IMG/VR virus record: IMGVR_UViG_3300025165_000008 | Location: 1-49,859 of that record | DNA from: a virus | DNA length: 49,859 bases | Strand: one strand, 5' to 3' | In this document: piece after piece, positions 35,127 through 42,555 of the stretch | How positions within the stretch are numbered: position 1 is the stretch's first letter | Layout: each line of letters opens with the position of its first letter | Made by a program: the position numbers and the translations under genes | The notes under the pieces: model-generated | The model's input: only the letters and a program-made list of their open reading frames with translations | The model's database searches: none | What the model was told of the DNA's origin: nothing

Positions 35127-36051
35127 TGCTGCGGCTTCTGGTGGCCACGATGTTGGATTAACTTGGTCTCATACGGTAGCCGTTCAGAATAACCGTATTC
35201 TTCTTGTATATCTTATTGACAATGATGGCTCGGGCGCGGCAACTAGTGTTGATTATAATGGCGACGCGATGACTCGTATACTCACGGCTGATTTTAGCTT
35301 TGAGAGTATTGATGTTTGGTATTTACTTGCCCCGGATACTGGAACAAATACGGTAACAGTTGTTGCAGGTAACTGGAATGGGAGCGCGCGAGGTTTTGTT
35401 TCCTTAAGCTATTATGGGGTAAACCAAACTACTCCATATTCAGATAGTGATAGTACAAATGGTCCTACTTCTCTGACCACTACCTTAACTACCAATTCAA
35501 CGGATATGTGTGTAAAAGTATATGGTCAAAGTGATAACGTTAATCAGTGGAATGAAGCTGCTCATGGTGCGGGCGAAACCGCTCGCGTGCACACCCACAC
35601 TGACCCAGGAAACCCTACAGGCTCCGCTTCTCTAGAAATAGTAGCATCAGAAAAGGCATCAACCACAACATCTACAGCTATGACTACGACTGTTGGACAA
35701 GATAGTGCCAACCAAGTAGTTATATCATTAGTGAAAGATATAATAGCCCAGGCTGCAGCAGGTGCTATCTCGTTTACTGGTACAGTTGTAAAGTCAACCA
35801 GCAAGGTAGTAGCCGGTGCACAAACTTTCACGGGAGTAATCACTAAAGCTATTACTCGAAGCTTTACTGGTGCTATCACATTTACAGGTGCTCTGGTACG
35901 CCAAGCTAATAAAGTAATAGCGGGAGCCATCAGTTTTATAGGTGCTCTTGTTCGACTAAGAAATACGGAAGATATCCCTAGCGTCTATCTGGATGTTAGC
36001 ATAAGCGCCGACGCGGTGGCTAGGGTCCAGCCCATCAATGAGGATGATTAA
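35113..36051 (+). CDS. Virion protein: beta-sandwich module plus four 18-residue repeats
   Basis: In this 312-residue protein, residues ~1-212 are the third copy of the module shared with 29204 and 32856 (NNRILLVYL, VDYNGDAMTR, VWYLLAPDTGTNTV, SYYGVNQTTPYS). Residues 216-287 are four tandem 18-residue units of the form x-G-A-x-(S/T)-F-x-G-x-(L/V)-(V/T)-(R/K). The last 25 residues are acidic. It is probably a tail-tip or fibre protein. It overlaps the previous gene by 14 nt and lies directly before the endolysin. Confidence 0.6.
   Translation: MPTFDAAASGGHDVGLTWSHTVAVQNNRILLVYLIDNDGSGAATSVDYNGDAMTRILTADFSFESIDVWYLLAPDTGTNTVTVVAGNWNGSARGFVSLSYYGVNQTTPYSDSDSTNGPTSLTTTLTTNSTDMCVKVYGQSDNVNQWNEAAHGAGETARVHTHTDPGNPTGSASLEIVASEKASTTTSTAMTTTVGQDSANQVVISLVKDIIAQAAAGAISFTGTVVKSTSKVVAGAQTFTGVITKAITRSFTGAITFTGALVRQANKVIAGAISFIGALVRLRNTEDIPSVYLDVSISADAVARVQPINEDD
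35758..35973 (+). repeat. Four tandem 54-bp (18-codon) repeats
   Basis: The units at 35758-35811, 35812-35865, 35866-35919 and 35920-35973 each encode 18 residues starting (A/T)-G-A followed by a F-x-G strand. DNA identity has drifted more than protein pattern, so the repeats are old and selected. Alternating hydrophobic and small residues suggest a repeated beta hairpin or stalk. Confidence 0.75.
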
Positions 36052-36755
36052 TGGACATACAAATTCTTGATGCAAGATATTGGAACGGAGCGATCCCGCC
36101 GGGCTATGAATACATCAAGGGGTACATCGCTAAGGTATCCGATGGGGATTACTTTACCAGTCCAAATTTTGCCAACCAATACCGCGCCGCCGAAGAGTTG
36201 TTTGGAATGGCCCGTAGCGCGTGGTCCTTCTTTAAAGGGGTCAGTGACCCAGTTAAGGCAGCAAAACGCTACCACGACGCAATGGTGGCCTCTGGGGGCT
36301 ATGGTGGCATACCTCCGATACTGGATATAGAAGATCGGTTTGCGGTTAAAGGCAAAGTAACAGTAGATAAGGCTTGGGTGCAGCTTCAGGAAATGGAGCA
36401 GCTTTCAGGCAGAGAAGTTATGGTATATAGCGCCGGGTGGTACTGGGACAGTTGGTGTTCTCCGTTCGTACCTCTATCACACTCTATCTATACTCGGGAC
36501 TTGTGGGAATCGGACCCCGCGCCGGATACTCCGATCAGGGGATGGCCCAATGGTGGGATTATGGTTCAGACAATTCTGGACTGGCGCGCGCCGGGATTCA
36601 TTGACACTGCCGGAAATCCTGGACTCATAGACATCAGTGATGTATCCGAAGAGGTGTTTAATACGTGGGTGGGGCCGGTGGCTCCTCCCGTACAAACTAA
36701 AACTATTACGTTATCTTTGTCCGCTTACGAGGAACTTAAAAGGGCGCTACAATGA
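36051..36755 (+). CDS. GH25 endolysin (muramidase)
   Basis: This protein cuts the glycan strand of peptidoglycan at lysis. Residues 1-205 of the 234-residue product fit the GH25 barrel: Asp7 in QILDARYWNG, YIAKVSDGD (residues ~25-33), WSFFKG (~59-63), PPILDIED (88-95, holding the catalytic Asp-x-Glu pair D92/E94), MVYSAGWYW, and a final Trp/Gln strand. A short Pro linker and a ~20-residue helix close the protein, with no recognised wall-binding domain. The next two genes encode holin-sized membrane proteins. Confidence 0.85.
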   Translation: MDIQILDARYWNGAIPPGYEYIKGYIAKVSDGDYFTSPNFANQYRAAEELFGMARSAWSFFKGVSDPVKAAKRYHDAMVASGGYGGIPPILDIEDRFAVKGKVTVDKAWVQLQEMEQLSGREVMVYSAGWYWDSWCSPFVPLSHSIYTRDLWESDPAPDTPIRGWPNGGIMVQTILDWRAPGFIDTAGNPGLIDISDVSEEVFNTWVGPVAPPVQTKTITLSLSAYEELKRALQ

Positions 36756-36865
36756 ACAAGTCATCAGAACCAAAACTAACGAACGCGCAAGTCCTAGTAC
36801 AACTATGGGCTGGCATTTTTATTGCCTATGTCGCGTGGCGAATCATAGAGGTTATTTTGAAATGA
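36752..36865 (+). CDS. 37-residue single-pass membrane protein of the lysis cassette
   Basis: The ATG overlaps the endolysin stop (ATGA) and the TGA overlaps the next ATG, so the frame fits exactly between two coding genes. It has a polar N terminus (residues 1-12) and one hydrophobic helix (residues ~14-35) ending in Lys. It may be a pinholin, spanin-like or antiholin element. Short, but well placed. Confidence 0.6.
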   Translation: MNKSSEPKLTNAQVLVQLWAGIFIAYVAWRIIEVILK

Positions 36866-37011
36866 GCGCAAAATATTGGATAGCACTGTTTGCAATTGCT
36901 GTGATCGGTGGACTTGAGGCTTATGCTTTGTCTCAAGGGATTGATGGTACCTTGTTTAGTACCGCCGCCGCGGGTATCGGCGGCATCGCGGGTTACGTTT
37001 TAAAGAAGTAA
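36862..37011 (+). CDS. Small two-helix holin-like protein
   Basis: This protein is 49 residues from the ATG overlapping the previous stop. It has two hydrophobic segments (residues ~5-22 and ~30-46) separated by a short polar loop, ending in two Lys. This is the topology of small class II holins, and the gene ends the rightward operon next to the endolysin. Confidence 0.6.
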   Translation: MSAKYWIALFAIAVIGGLEAYALSQGIDGTLFSTAAAGIGGIAGYVLKK

Positions 37012-37028
37012 TCCATACACATGAAATG

Positions 37029-37060
37029 AAAAGGCCCACTTCATTCAAGGTGGGCCTTTT
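37029..37060. terminator. Bidirectional intrinsic terminator between convergent operons
   Basis: AAAAGGCCCAC (37029-37039) pairs perfectly with GTGGGCCTTTT (37050-37060), an 11-bp stem with a 10-nt loop. Forward transcripts end in TTTTGTTTT. Reverse transcripts end in TTTTCATTTC. It lies between the lysis genes and the leftward block. Confidence 0.9.
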
Positions 37061-37082
37061 GTTTTCCGGGGAGGCCAGTTAC

Positions 37083-37940
37083 CTACAATGAGTTGCGCTT
37101 GGCACTAAAGTAAGGTAACAAAATCTTGTAGATTCCTTCTAGGTCCATTACATCTCGATCATTATGGTCGAGAACATAACCGAGCGCCGCCGGTTCGCCT
37201 AGACGTGCGCGATTCCATATCTCCATATTCACATGGTTCTTATAGGTATTTTCCTTCAGCAAGAATGCCCCTACTGCGGCCTGACTCTTGCGGTGAGTCT
37301 TCAATAACTTGCGGGCCTTGTAGAACATATCGACATGGTGCTTCTGCCCAAAAGTTGGGAAGGGTAGCCCCCACCATAAACATCTGGATAACATATATGG
37401 AACGTCTGTCTTGGTTGAATAATATCCAACCAGAGTATCTATGTCTTCGATTTCTTCTAGAAACTCTTCACAAAGACGACGATCCAGTTTGTCGTAGTTA
37501 ATTGCTTCGTCTCGGGTGATTACGCTGTGCACGATTGCTCCATCTAGATACTTGATACTCCAGCTAAGAAGAAAACCGAAGTCAGCGTCAAAGTTATAGA
37601 ACTCCAAATCGAAGAACGCTACGCGCTCATCCCGAAGCCATGCATTGTTACCAGCACCGGCCAACACTTCCGCGCGAGCTTTTAGGGCATCGATGGTGTA
37701 GCCCGGGAAAGCGGGTAGCATTTGTATATAAGTGTTACCGGCAATCCTCGCTCGAAGGATTCGAATGTCATCGCCCAATTGTCCATTCTCATCCTGCTCT
37801 GCCCGCCAAAATGCGCTCTCGCAACTCTTAGCGGTTTCTCCTAGCTCTTCTCCTACAGCAACCCAATTGATTCCTAGTGATCCAACGTTACGGGCCGCGG
37901 CGGTTACTAAGAGTGTCCGCTTTTCTTTCCATTTATTCAT
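37083..37940 (-). CDS. RNase H-like DEDD 3'-5' exonuclease with N-terminal helical domain
   Basis: In this 285-residue protein, residues ~108-275 form an exonuclease of the YprB/PolB-proofreading type: VAFFDLEF (the Asp-x-Glu of motif I), VGYYSTKTDVPY (motif II Asp) and HNDRDVMDLE (motif III Asp). Residues 1-60 are helical with a possible helix-turn-helix (INWVAVGEELG), which could bind DNA. It is the last gene of the leftward operon. A role in replication, repair or host DNA turnover is likely; the substrate is unknown. Confidence 0.75.
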   Translation of the reverse strand: MNKWKEKRTLLVTAAARNVGSLGINWVAVGEELGETAKSCESAFWRAEQDENGQLGDDIRILRARIAGNTYIQMLPAFPGYTIDALKARAEVLAGAGNNAWLRDERVAFFDLEFYNFDADFGFLLSWSIKYLDGAIVHSVITRDEAINYDKLDRRLCEEFLEEIEDIDTLVGYYSTKTDVPYMLSRCLWWGLPFPTFGQKHHVDMFYKARKLLKTHRKSQAAVGAFLLKENTYKNHVNMEIWNRARLGEPAALGYVLDHNDRDVMDLEGIYKILLPYFSAKRNSL

Positions 37941-38000
37941 TAGTATCCTCGTATATCGGATAAGTTGGGGGCGAGGTTTTAGGCCCCGCCCCCTATTTCC

Positions 38001-38354
38001 TTACTCCGGGCTCAAGTCCTCTGATGAGAAACTTGCATCCGGGAACAGCCGGCTCAGGATCGGCTTAGCAAGATACTGATAACCATTAGCCGCGGCTGAG
38101 ACCGCTAACACTGTGGCGTATACGATCATACCCACTGGAATGAAGACCGGGAAGAAATACGCGGCCACCACCAGTGCGCCCTCAACGCCAGCAATTGCTA
38201 GGGCGATTCGGCCTGTAACCACCGGGTCATTCGCTACCCCCAAGACCTTTAGGGCCTGTGTGAGTGCGAAGATTCCCAGCGCCATAGCTCCGGCCAGGGC
38301 TACTACTGCATCGCCATCTACTTGTAGCGATGCCACCAACTCTGCTAGACTCAT
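38001..38354 (-). CDS. Membrane protein, holin candidate
   Basis: This 117-residue protein has a very strong AGGAGGT site. Three hydrophobic segments are visible (residues ~16-38, ~48-66, ~70-90), followed by a polar, acidic tail. Size and topology fit a phage holin of the three-helix kind. It is on the opposite strand to the endolysin, about 1 kb away. A GC-rich hairpin (37967-37993) lies between it and the next gene. Confidence 0.6.
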   Translation of the reverse strand: MSLAELVASLQVDGDAVVALAGAMALGIFALTQALKVLGVANDPVVTGRIALAIAGVEGALVVAAYFFPVFIPVGMIVYATVLAVSAAANGYQYLAKPILSRLFPDASFSSEDLSPE

Positions 38355-38374
38355 AGTTTTACCTCCTATTTGTC

Positions 38375-38848
38375 TTAGCTACGGTCGTACCGATTCATAA
38401 GGACAGCCAGCACCCGAGCAGCATTCCACGCATCATCCTCGGCATGGTGCTGGCTTCCATAGAATCTTCCAGTTGTAATCTCTGCCGCCGCTTTAAGTCT
38501 AATGGGGCGGTCGAGACCATATAATGCGGCATACATTGGAGCGATGTCAATATGAAAGTAGCCGACGGGCATCGCTAACATCGCGTCTTCTGTCTGCCGC
38601 TTTAGCTCGTGGCGGTCGTTGGTTCCCCAACTCGCCCACATACGCTTCTCTGCACCCATGTTCTTTATCATTTCACATGCCTCGAACAGGGAGTGCTTTG
38701 GTGATTCCCCAAGTCGAATAAGATGGTTCGACTCAGGCTTTGCTGCTAGATACTTACCTTCTTCTGTTTCGATTACTAGGGCTACTCCAATTTCCTTGAT
38801 GTCGCCACTTTGACGATACTCTAGATCAAGGACGTAAATCGGCTGCAA
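38375..38848 (-). CDS. DnaQ/RNase T-type DEDDh exonuclease
   Basis: In this 157-residue protein, Y-V-L-D-L-E (Asp8, Glu10) forms motif I, an HIDIAP block lies in the middle, and HHAEDDAWNAARV gives the motif III His and Asp. This is the DEDDh 3'-5' exonuclease set. It starts at TTG with AGGAG 9 nt upstream and overlaps the RuvC gene by 23 nt. It may trim DNA or RNA ends during replication or recombination. Confidence 0.75.
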   Translation of the reverse strand: MQPIYVLDLEYRQSGDIKEIGVALVIETEEGKYLAAKPESNHLIRLGESPKHSLFEACEMIKNMGAEKRMWASWGTNDRHELKRQTEDAMLAMPVGYFHIDIAPMYAALYGLDRPIRLKAAAEITTGRFYGSQHHAEDDAWNAARVLAVLMNRYDRS

Positions 38849-39407
38849 GTGTCTGATCTCCTTTGGTTAATCCAGCCGCATAGAGCGCAATCGCGAGCGC
38901 ATCCGCAGCATTGTGGTTAATTTCCGGCCAGACTTCAAGCCCGCCCAGCTTCCCACTTCCAAGCGCCGCAGCGCGTATCGTAGCAGGGGGCGCAATAGCA
39001 ACAGAAACCCCAGTGTAGTGTAAGCCAAGAACAAAGCCCATACGTATGTGAGCCAAATCCGGTTGTCCATACGGTTCATTAAACGCTGCTCCTTCAACTA
39101 CCGCGGGTCCTTTCCCATGAAAGCGAGTGGGGTTGCTCATTAGTTCATACGCCGCAATCCCATATCGCCATTTCTCGTTTGGTTCTTCTTTGGGTAAGGC
39201 GCCCTGGAATATCCAGACCTCTCTCCCGTCTAGTGTAGCTATTCCGAAGTTCCTGCCCGGGTCTACCCCAACTCCTATCCACTTGCGCATTCCAGGAATC
39301 TTGGAGTAGGAAACCGTGACCTTAACTTCCCCCGAGGGGATTTGCCATACCTTCTCGCTAACGGTCTCAAACTTGAATTCGTCCAAGGCCAATGGTTTAG
39401 CTGTCAT
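38826..39407 (-). CDS. RuvC-like Holliday junction resolvase
   Basis: This 193-residue protein resembles RuvC, which cuts four-way junctions. It has GVDPGRNFGIATLD (Asp49), VVEGAAF (Glu105), APPATIRAAALGSGK with the RuvC-type Pro and Lys, and HNAADALAIAL (His165, Asp169). A ~40-residue N-terminal extension precedes the core. Phages use such enzymes to resolve branched DNA before packaging. Its start overlaps the upstream stop by 11 nt. Confidence 0.82.
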   Translation of the reverse strand: MTAKPLALDEFKFETVSEKVWQIPSGEVKVTVSYSKIPGMRKWIGVGVDPGRNFGIATLDGREVWIFQGALPKEEPNEKWRYGIAAYELMSNPTRFHGKGPAVVEGAAFNEPYGQPDLAHIRMGFVLGLHYTGVSVAIAPPATIRAAALGSGKLGGLEVWPEINHNAADALAIALYAAGLTKGDQTLAADLRP

Positions 39408-39846
39408 CCGCCAATCTTAGGAGTGCGGCAACCAACGCCATTTCTGCCTTAGAGACTCCAAGCTCTTCCATGATCGACACTACGTTCTTGTCAGCTTCGT
39501 AGTACGCTTCCTTGGTTGTGTTACGTTCCTTCATAAGTTCTTGAAAGGCTGTATTCTCCTGAATCAAGAAGTTAGCAAGCATAGTACGATACTGTGCTTC
39601 ATACTCCGGCATTGGGGTAGTGCCGTCAGCCAGCAATACCGGGTTTGGGTTCTGCCATTTGATCTCAGGATTCTGCTGTAGGTTGGTGTAGATAAACGCC
39701 TGTAGGTCTTGGAGCCGCTGCTCGGCATCCTCGTAGGCATACTTAGCCTCAGCTTGTTTTGTGCGCGCGATCTTGACATCCACAAGCAGGGTCTCGACGC
39801 GCTTCATCAGTTCCCCTGCACGATTCTGCAATCCAGCTACATTCAT
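39397..39846 (-). CDS. Coiled-coil hypothetical protein
   Basis: This 149-residue protein is almost wholly helical, with two coiled-coil stretches (residues ~1-60 and ~90-145) around a Pro/Asn-rich middle. It lies between the nuclease and RuvC genes with ATGA-type overlap upstream, so it may be a structural or accessory partner in recombination. No family is recognised. Confidence 0.6.
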   Translation of the reverse strand: MNVAGLQNRAGELMKRVETLLVDVKIARTKQAEAKYAYEDAEQRLQDLQAFIYTNLQQNPEIKWQNPNPVLLADGTTPMPEYEAQYRTMLANFLIQENTAFQELMKERNTTKEAYYEADKNVVSIMEELGVSKAEMALVAALLRLADDS

Positions 39847-40652
39847 TCTTCGTCTCCTCTTCTACGTTCGGTATAGTATTTTTCCCATCCGGGAATTTGC
39901 CAGCACACGTGTTTAAAATCACAACTGTTACAGGTATAGGTTCCGATATTTTTGGGGTAGTTACCTGTATCACGTGCATGCTTCATTAGCCCCGCCGCGG
40001 CTACCAAAGCTTGGTCGTCGTCGGCACTCTTGTAGTAGTCGTAAGCTTCGACAGTTTCGTACTCTGGAATGACCACATATTTCATCTTGTTTGGCCACTC
40101 TTTTAGTATATCACTCTTATAGGGTGGTGTCAAGTAAATAGGTCCCTGCCACCCTTTGGCCCCCACGTAAATGAGTTCCCCGCCGGGCAATTTGGTGGTA
40201 TTCCAGAGTTTACTACTCGTCTTCCAATCTATCAGGACACTCTCGCCTTCGGGAGTCTCGGCTATTACATCTATGATCCCAAAGAGTTGCATGTCTTCAG
40301 TCAGCGGCGCTATGTGCTTGACCTCAGTGGCGAGAATGCGATAGCCCTTTTTCTCTATCCAATTAAGTGCACGTTCAGCCCGCGTCATTACTTCCATCGA
40401 CGGTATAGATTCATAAGTTATGGCTACTGGAGGCTTGCCTTGCTCAAGACTTTTCTCGATAACCTCATGCACAGCTATGCCAAACTTCATGGGCGCGGGC
40501 ATGAACTCAGGCTTCAAACTCCAATGCCGATAGAGATATGCGCGGTATGCACATCCGCTGAAGAACTTCTCTAATGAAGACTTACTTACTGTGAACATCT
40601 GTTGAGACAACTCCTCTTCCAATTGTTGCTCCCAAAGCTTATGGAAAGGCAT
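39843..40652 (-). CDS. Cas4/RecB-type PD-(D/E)xK nuclease with Fe-S cysteines
   Basis: This protein is 269 residues from the ATG at 40652, which follows the RecA stop by one base; longer frames would overlap that gene. The catalytic set is visible: His62 (GIAVHE), Asp128 (IIDVI), Asp142 and Lys144 (LIDWKTS). Cys34 in FFSGC together with Cys241, Cys244 and Cys250 match the four ligands of a 4Fe-4S cluster in Cas4 and AddB. Such phage nucleases act with recombinases or helicases in end resection. No CRISPR array or other Cas gene is present, so a CRISPR role is not supported. Confidence 0.82.
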   Translation of the reverse strand: MPFHKLWEQQLEEELSQQMFTVSKSSLEKFFSGCAYRAYLYRHWSLKPEFMPAPMKFGIAVHEVIEKSLEQGKPPVAITYESIPSMEVMTRAERALNWIEKKGYRILATEVKHIAPLTEDMQLFGIIDVIAETPEGESVLIDWKTSSKLWNTTKLPGGELIYVGAKGWQGPIYLTPPYKSDILKEWPNKMKYVVIPEYETVEAYDYYKSADDDQALVAAAGLMKHARDTGNYPKNIGTYTCNSCDFKHVCWQIPGWEKYYTERRRGDEE

Positions 40653-40653
40653 G

Positions 40654-41688
40654 TCACACTGGGTTCTCCTTATTGTATCGAGCCAACGCTTCATAGAAGG
40701 GCTCAAAGGTCTTCTGATGCTTCTCTGGTTCTAGTGCCTGCTCCGCCAGCGTACCAATCCTACCCTGTGACATCCATTTCCACTCTTTGTCGTCGCCATC
40801 CATAACTTCAAGTTTGATTGTATTATCAGCCTTCGCCAGCCCCAGCTTGATACAATCAGTTACGGCAGTCATTTCCCGACTAATCCCAAAGCCCGGGATA
40901 AAATATACCCAGCCCTTGCGGCCCTTGGCCCCATACTTTAACTTTTGTATGGCAACCTCGGCCACAAAGTTTCCGGTATCCTTTGGCCAGTCGCTCTCTA
41001 TGCGTCGAATCCACGCCCGCACAATAGCTAGGTACTTGGTCTTTCTGCCGCCGGGCGTAGAGAACCCCTGTCCACCGATATTGGGGCTGGTATGGTTGAT
41101 TACGAAGTACCACTTCGGGTCCTCGTTCAAGCGCAGCCACGTGTTAACTCGCTTGGCTACATCGTTTAGGGTCTTGGCTTCCTGTCCCATGGTACGTTCT
41201 CCAATTGGCTTGGCCCGAGCTACTTCGCTTGCAAATGCACCATAGGAGTCTACAATAGCTCCAGATACCTCGTCGTCCAGCAGATAGTCCACCGTTTCCT
41301 GTACCATCTTTTCATGGGGGCGGGGTACTTCCTGCTTCTTCTCAGTCTCCGTATAGTCCACCAAGAAAATCTCGCCGGTATGTCCAGCATTGTGGGTTAC
41401 GGCCTCAACATATTCTTTATTTATGGATGCTTCTAAGTCACAAACTACTATTCGTTTGTTCCCCGCACGACGTCCCACAAGATAGTAAGCAAGAGTGCTT
41501 TTTCCTGTGTGCTCATCCCCGTAGAGTTCAATAATTCCTCTAGACGGTGTTCCCAATTCGCCGCGGAATCCAACGGCCCGATCGAAGGACCAGAGACCGG
41601 ACGCAGTGCGTTCGACTGGCCGGAAATTCCCAATGACTCTTTCCGCGCGTCTTCGTATTTCTTCCATTCCTCGTATTTCATCGTTCAT
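40654..41688 (-). CDS. RecA/RadA-like recombination ATPase
   Basis: This 344-residue protein has Walker A (GDEHTGKST, residues 57-65) and a Walker B strand ending near Asp145 (AIVDSYGAF), followed by FVINHTSPNIGG, the helical region with a conserved Asn, then a loop region with a Gly-rich FSTPGGRK. This is the RecA core as found in phage UvsX/Sak4-type proteins. It lies directly upstream of the Cas4-like nuclease in the operon. It probably promotes strand exchange or annealing in phage replication. Confidence 0.8.
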   Translation of the reverse strand: MNDEIRGMEEIRRRAERVIGNFRPVERTASGLWSFDRAVGFRGELGTPSRGIIELYGDEHTGKSTLAYYLVGRRAGNKRIVVCDLEASINKEYVEAVTHNAGHTGEIFLVDYTETEKKQEVPRPHEKMVQETVDYLLDDEVSGAIVDSYGAFASEVARAKPIGERTMGQEAKTLNDVAKRVNTWLRLNEDPKWYFVINHTSPNIGGQGFSTPGGRKTKYLAIVRAWIRRIESDWPKDTGNFVAEVAIQKLKYGAKGRKGWVYFIPGFGISREMTAVTDCIKLGLAKADNTIKLEVMDGDDKEWKWMSQGRIGTLAEQALEPEKHQKTFEPFYEALARYNKENPV

Positions 41689-42032
41689 TCCTCCACGCTC
41701 CGCCCAAGGGCTAGTTCAAGCAACATCGCCTGAACGTTGAATAGGATGGCACATAGTAGTGCCACAAGTTCCTTCGTGTTCTCTGGATCAGCCCGCCACG
41801 TGAACCACAAGTCCCAAGCATGTCGAACTAAACTCTTTATAAGTTGTCGGCGGGGCATCCCCTTCTGCCAATTGTCTGCGGTTCTTAGGGTTCCATCGGC
41901 CTGCAACCTATGCTTGTGCATGTATTCTGCGAATACCCGCATTGCTATTGGAGAAATAAATCCTTCCCAATCTAGCTTATTTTCATCGGTGTCGCGGGTG
42001 GCCCCGCTTACGAATGTTCTAATTTCTCCCAT
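41685..42032 (-). CDS. DUF5664/dATP-dGTP diphosphohydrolase N-terminal-like protein
   Basis: This 115-residue helical protein shows the recurrent pattern of this phage family: SGATRDTDENKLDWEG near residues 9-24, TADNWQKGMP near 51-60, then SLVRHAWDLW and a C-terminal FN-x-Q-A helix. It is also reminiscent of MazG-like nucleotide pyrophosphohydrolases. Related proteins have been linked to dNTP-pool control, but catalytic residues cannot be confirmed here. It overlaps the HAD gene by 14 nt. Confidence 0.55.
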   Translation of the reverse strand: MGEIRTFVSGATRDTDENKLDWEGFISPIAMRVFAEYMHKHRLQADGTLRTADNWQKGMPRRQLIKSLVRHAWDLWFTWRADPENTKELVALLCAILFNVQAMLLELALGRSVEE

Positions 42033-42555
42033 CGTTAATAGCTCCTAACAGTTGATATAGGTCAGACCAGCTATTACCCCGCTTGTCCTGATTCCATGGC
42101 CATGCAAGATAGTGTACATCACAATCTTTAGATAAGGCAAAGTCAATGGTTATAGGTGAATCATCAATAACCAAACAACCTCGTTCAACAAATTCTTTCT
42201 TATTATGTCCAGTATATACCATCGAGTAGGGCTTTAGTTCATTTATTTCTAGCCACTTGGACAATAGGTGGGCGGTATTTTCCGCTCTATGTGAGGCTAC
42301 GCAAATTTCATACTCTTTTTGATTTAGGACATTGAACAGTTCTGTGGCACCTGAAAATGCTGGATAGTTTATTTGTGTCATATGAACTATATCAACTGCG
42401 GCATAGAACTGCTCCTTTGTCATATACTCAAGGAACCAGTTCCAGTTTGACATATCTGTGCCTATTGTTTCTGGGTACAACTTTTGTAGTAACTCAGTTA
42501 GTGGATAGTACAGATTCCAGAGAATTCCATCTACGTCTACTATAGCTCGTTTCAT
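42019..42555 (-). CDS. HAD-family 5'(3')-deoxyribonucleotidase-like protein
   Basis: This 178-residue protein has IVDVDGILW (Asp7 and Asp9, the HAD nucleophile and acid), ICVASHR (motif II Ser), a possible motif III Lys near HNKKEF, and CLVIDDSP (motif IV Asp pair). Small phage HAD proteins of this kind dephosphorylate deoxynucleoside monophosphates. The gene is AT-richer than its neighbours. Its ATGA overlap upstream and the DUF5664-like gene downstream suggest a nucleotide-metabolism pair. Confidence 0.7.
   Translation of the reverse strand: MKRAIVDVDGILWNLYYPLTELLQKLYPETIGTDMSNWNWFLEYMTKEQFYAAVDIVHMTQINYPAFSGATELFNVLNQKEYEICVASHRAENTAHLLSKWLEINELKPYSMVYTGHNKKEFVERGCLVIDDSPITIDFALSKDCDVHYLAWPWNQDKRGNSWSDLYQLLGAINDGRN

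Noticed and set aside
37967-37993. GC-rich hairpin downstream of the 38001 gene as a terminator
   Set aside because: GGGGGCG pairs with CGCCCCC with one mismatch inside, but on the minus strand the following bases are not U-rich, and the 37083 gene seems to belong to the same transcript.
39843-40652. Cas4-like nuclease as evidence of a phage CRISPR system
   Set aside because: No array or other Cas gene is seen. Such nucleases are common in phage recombination modules.
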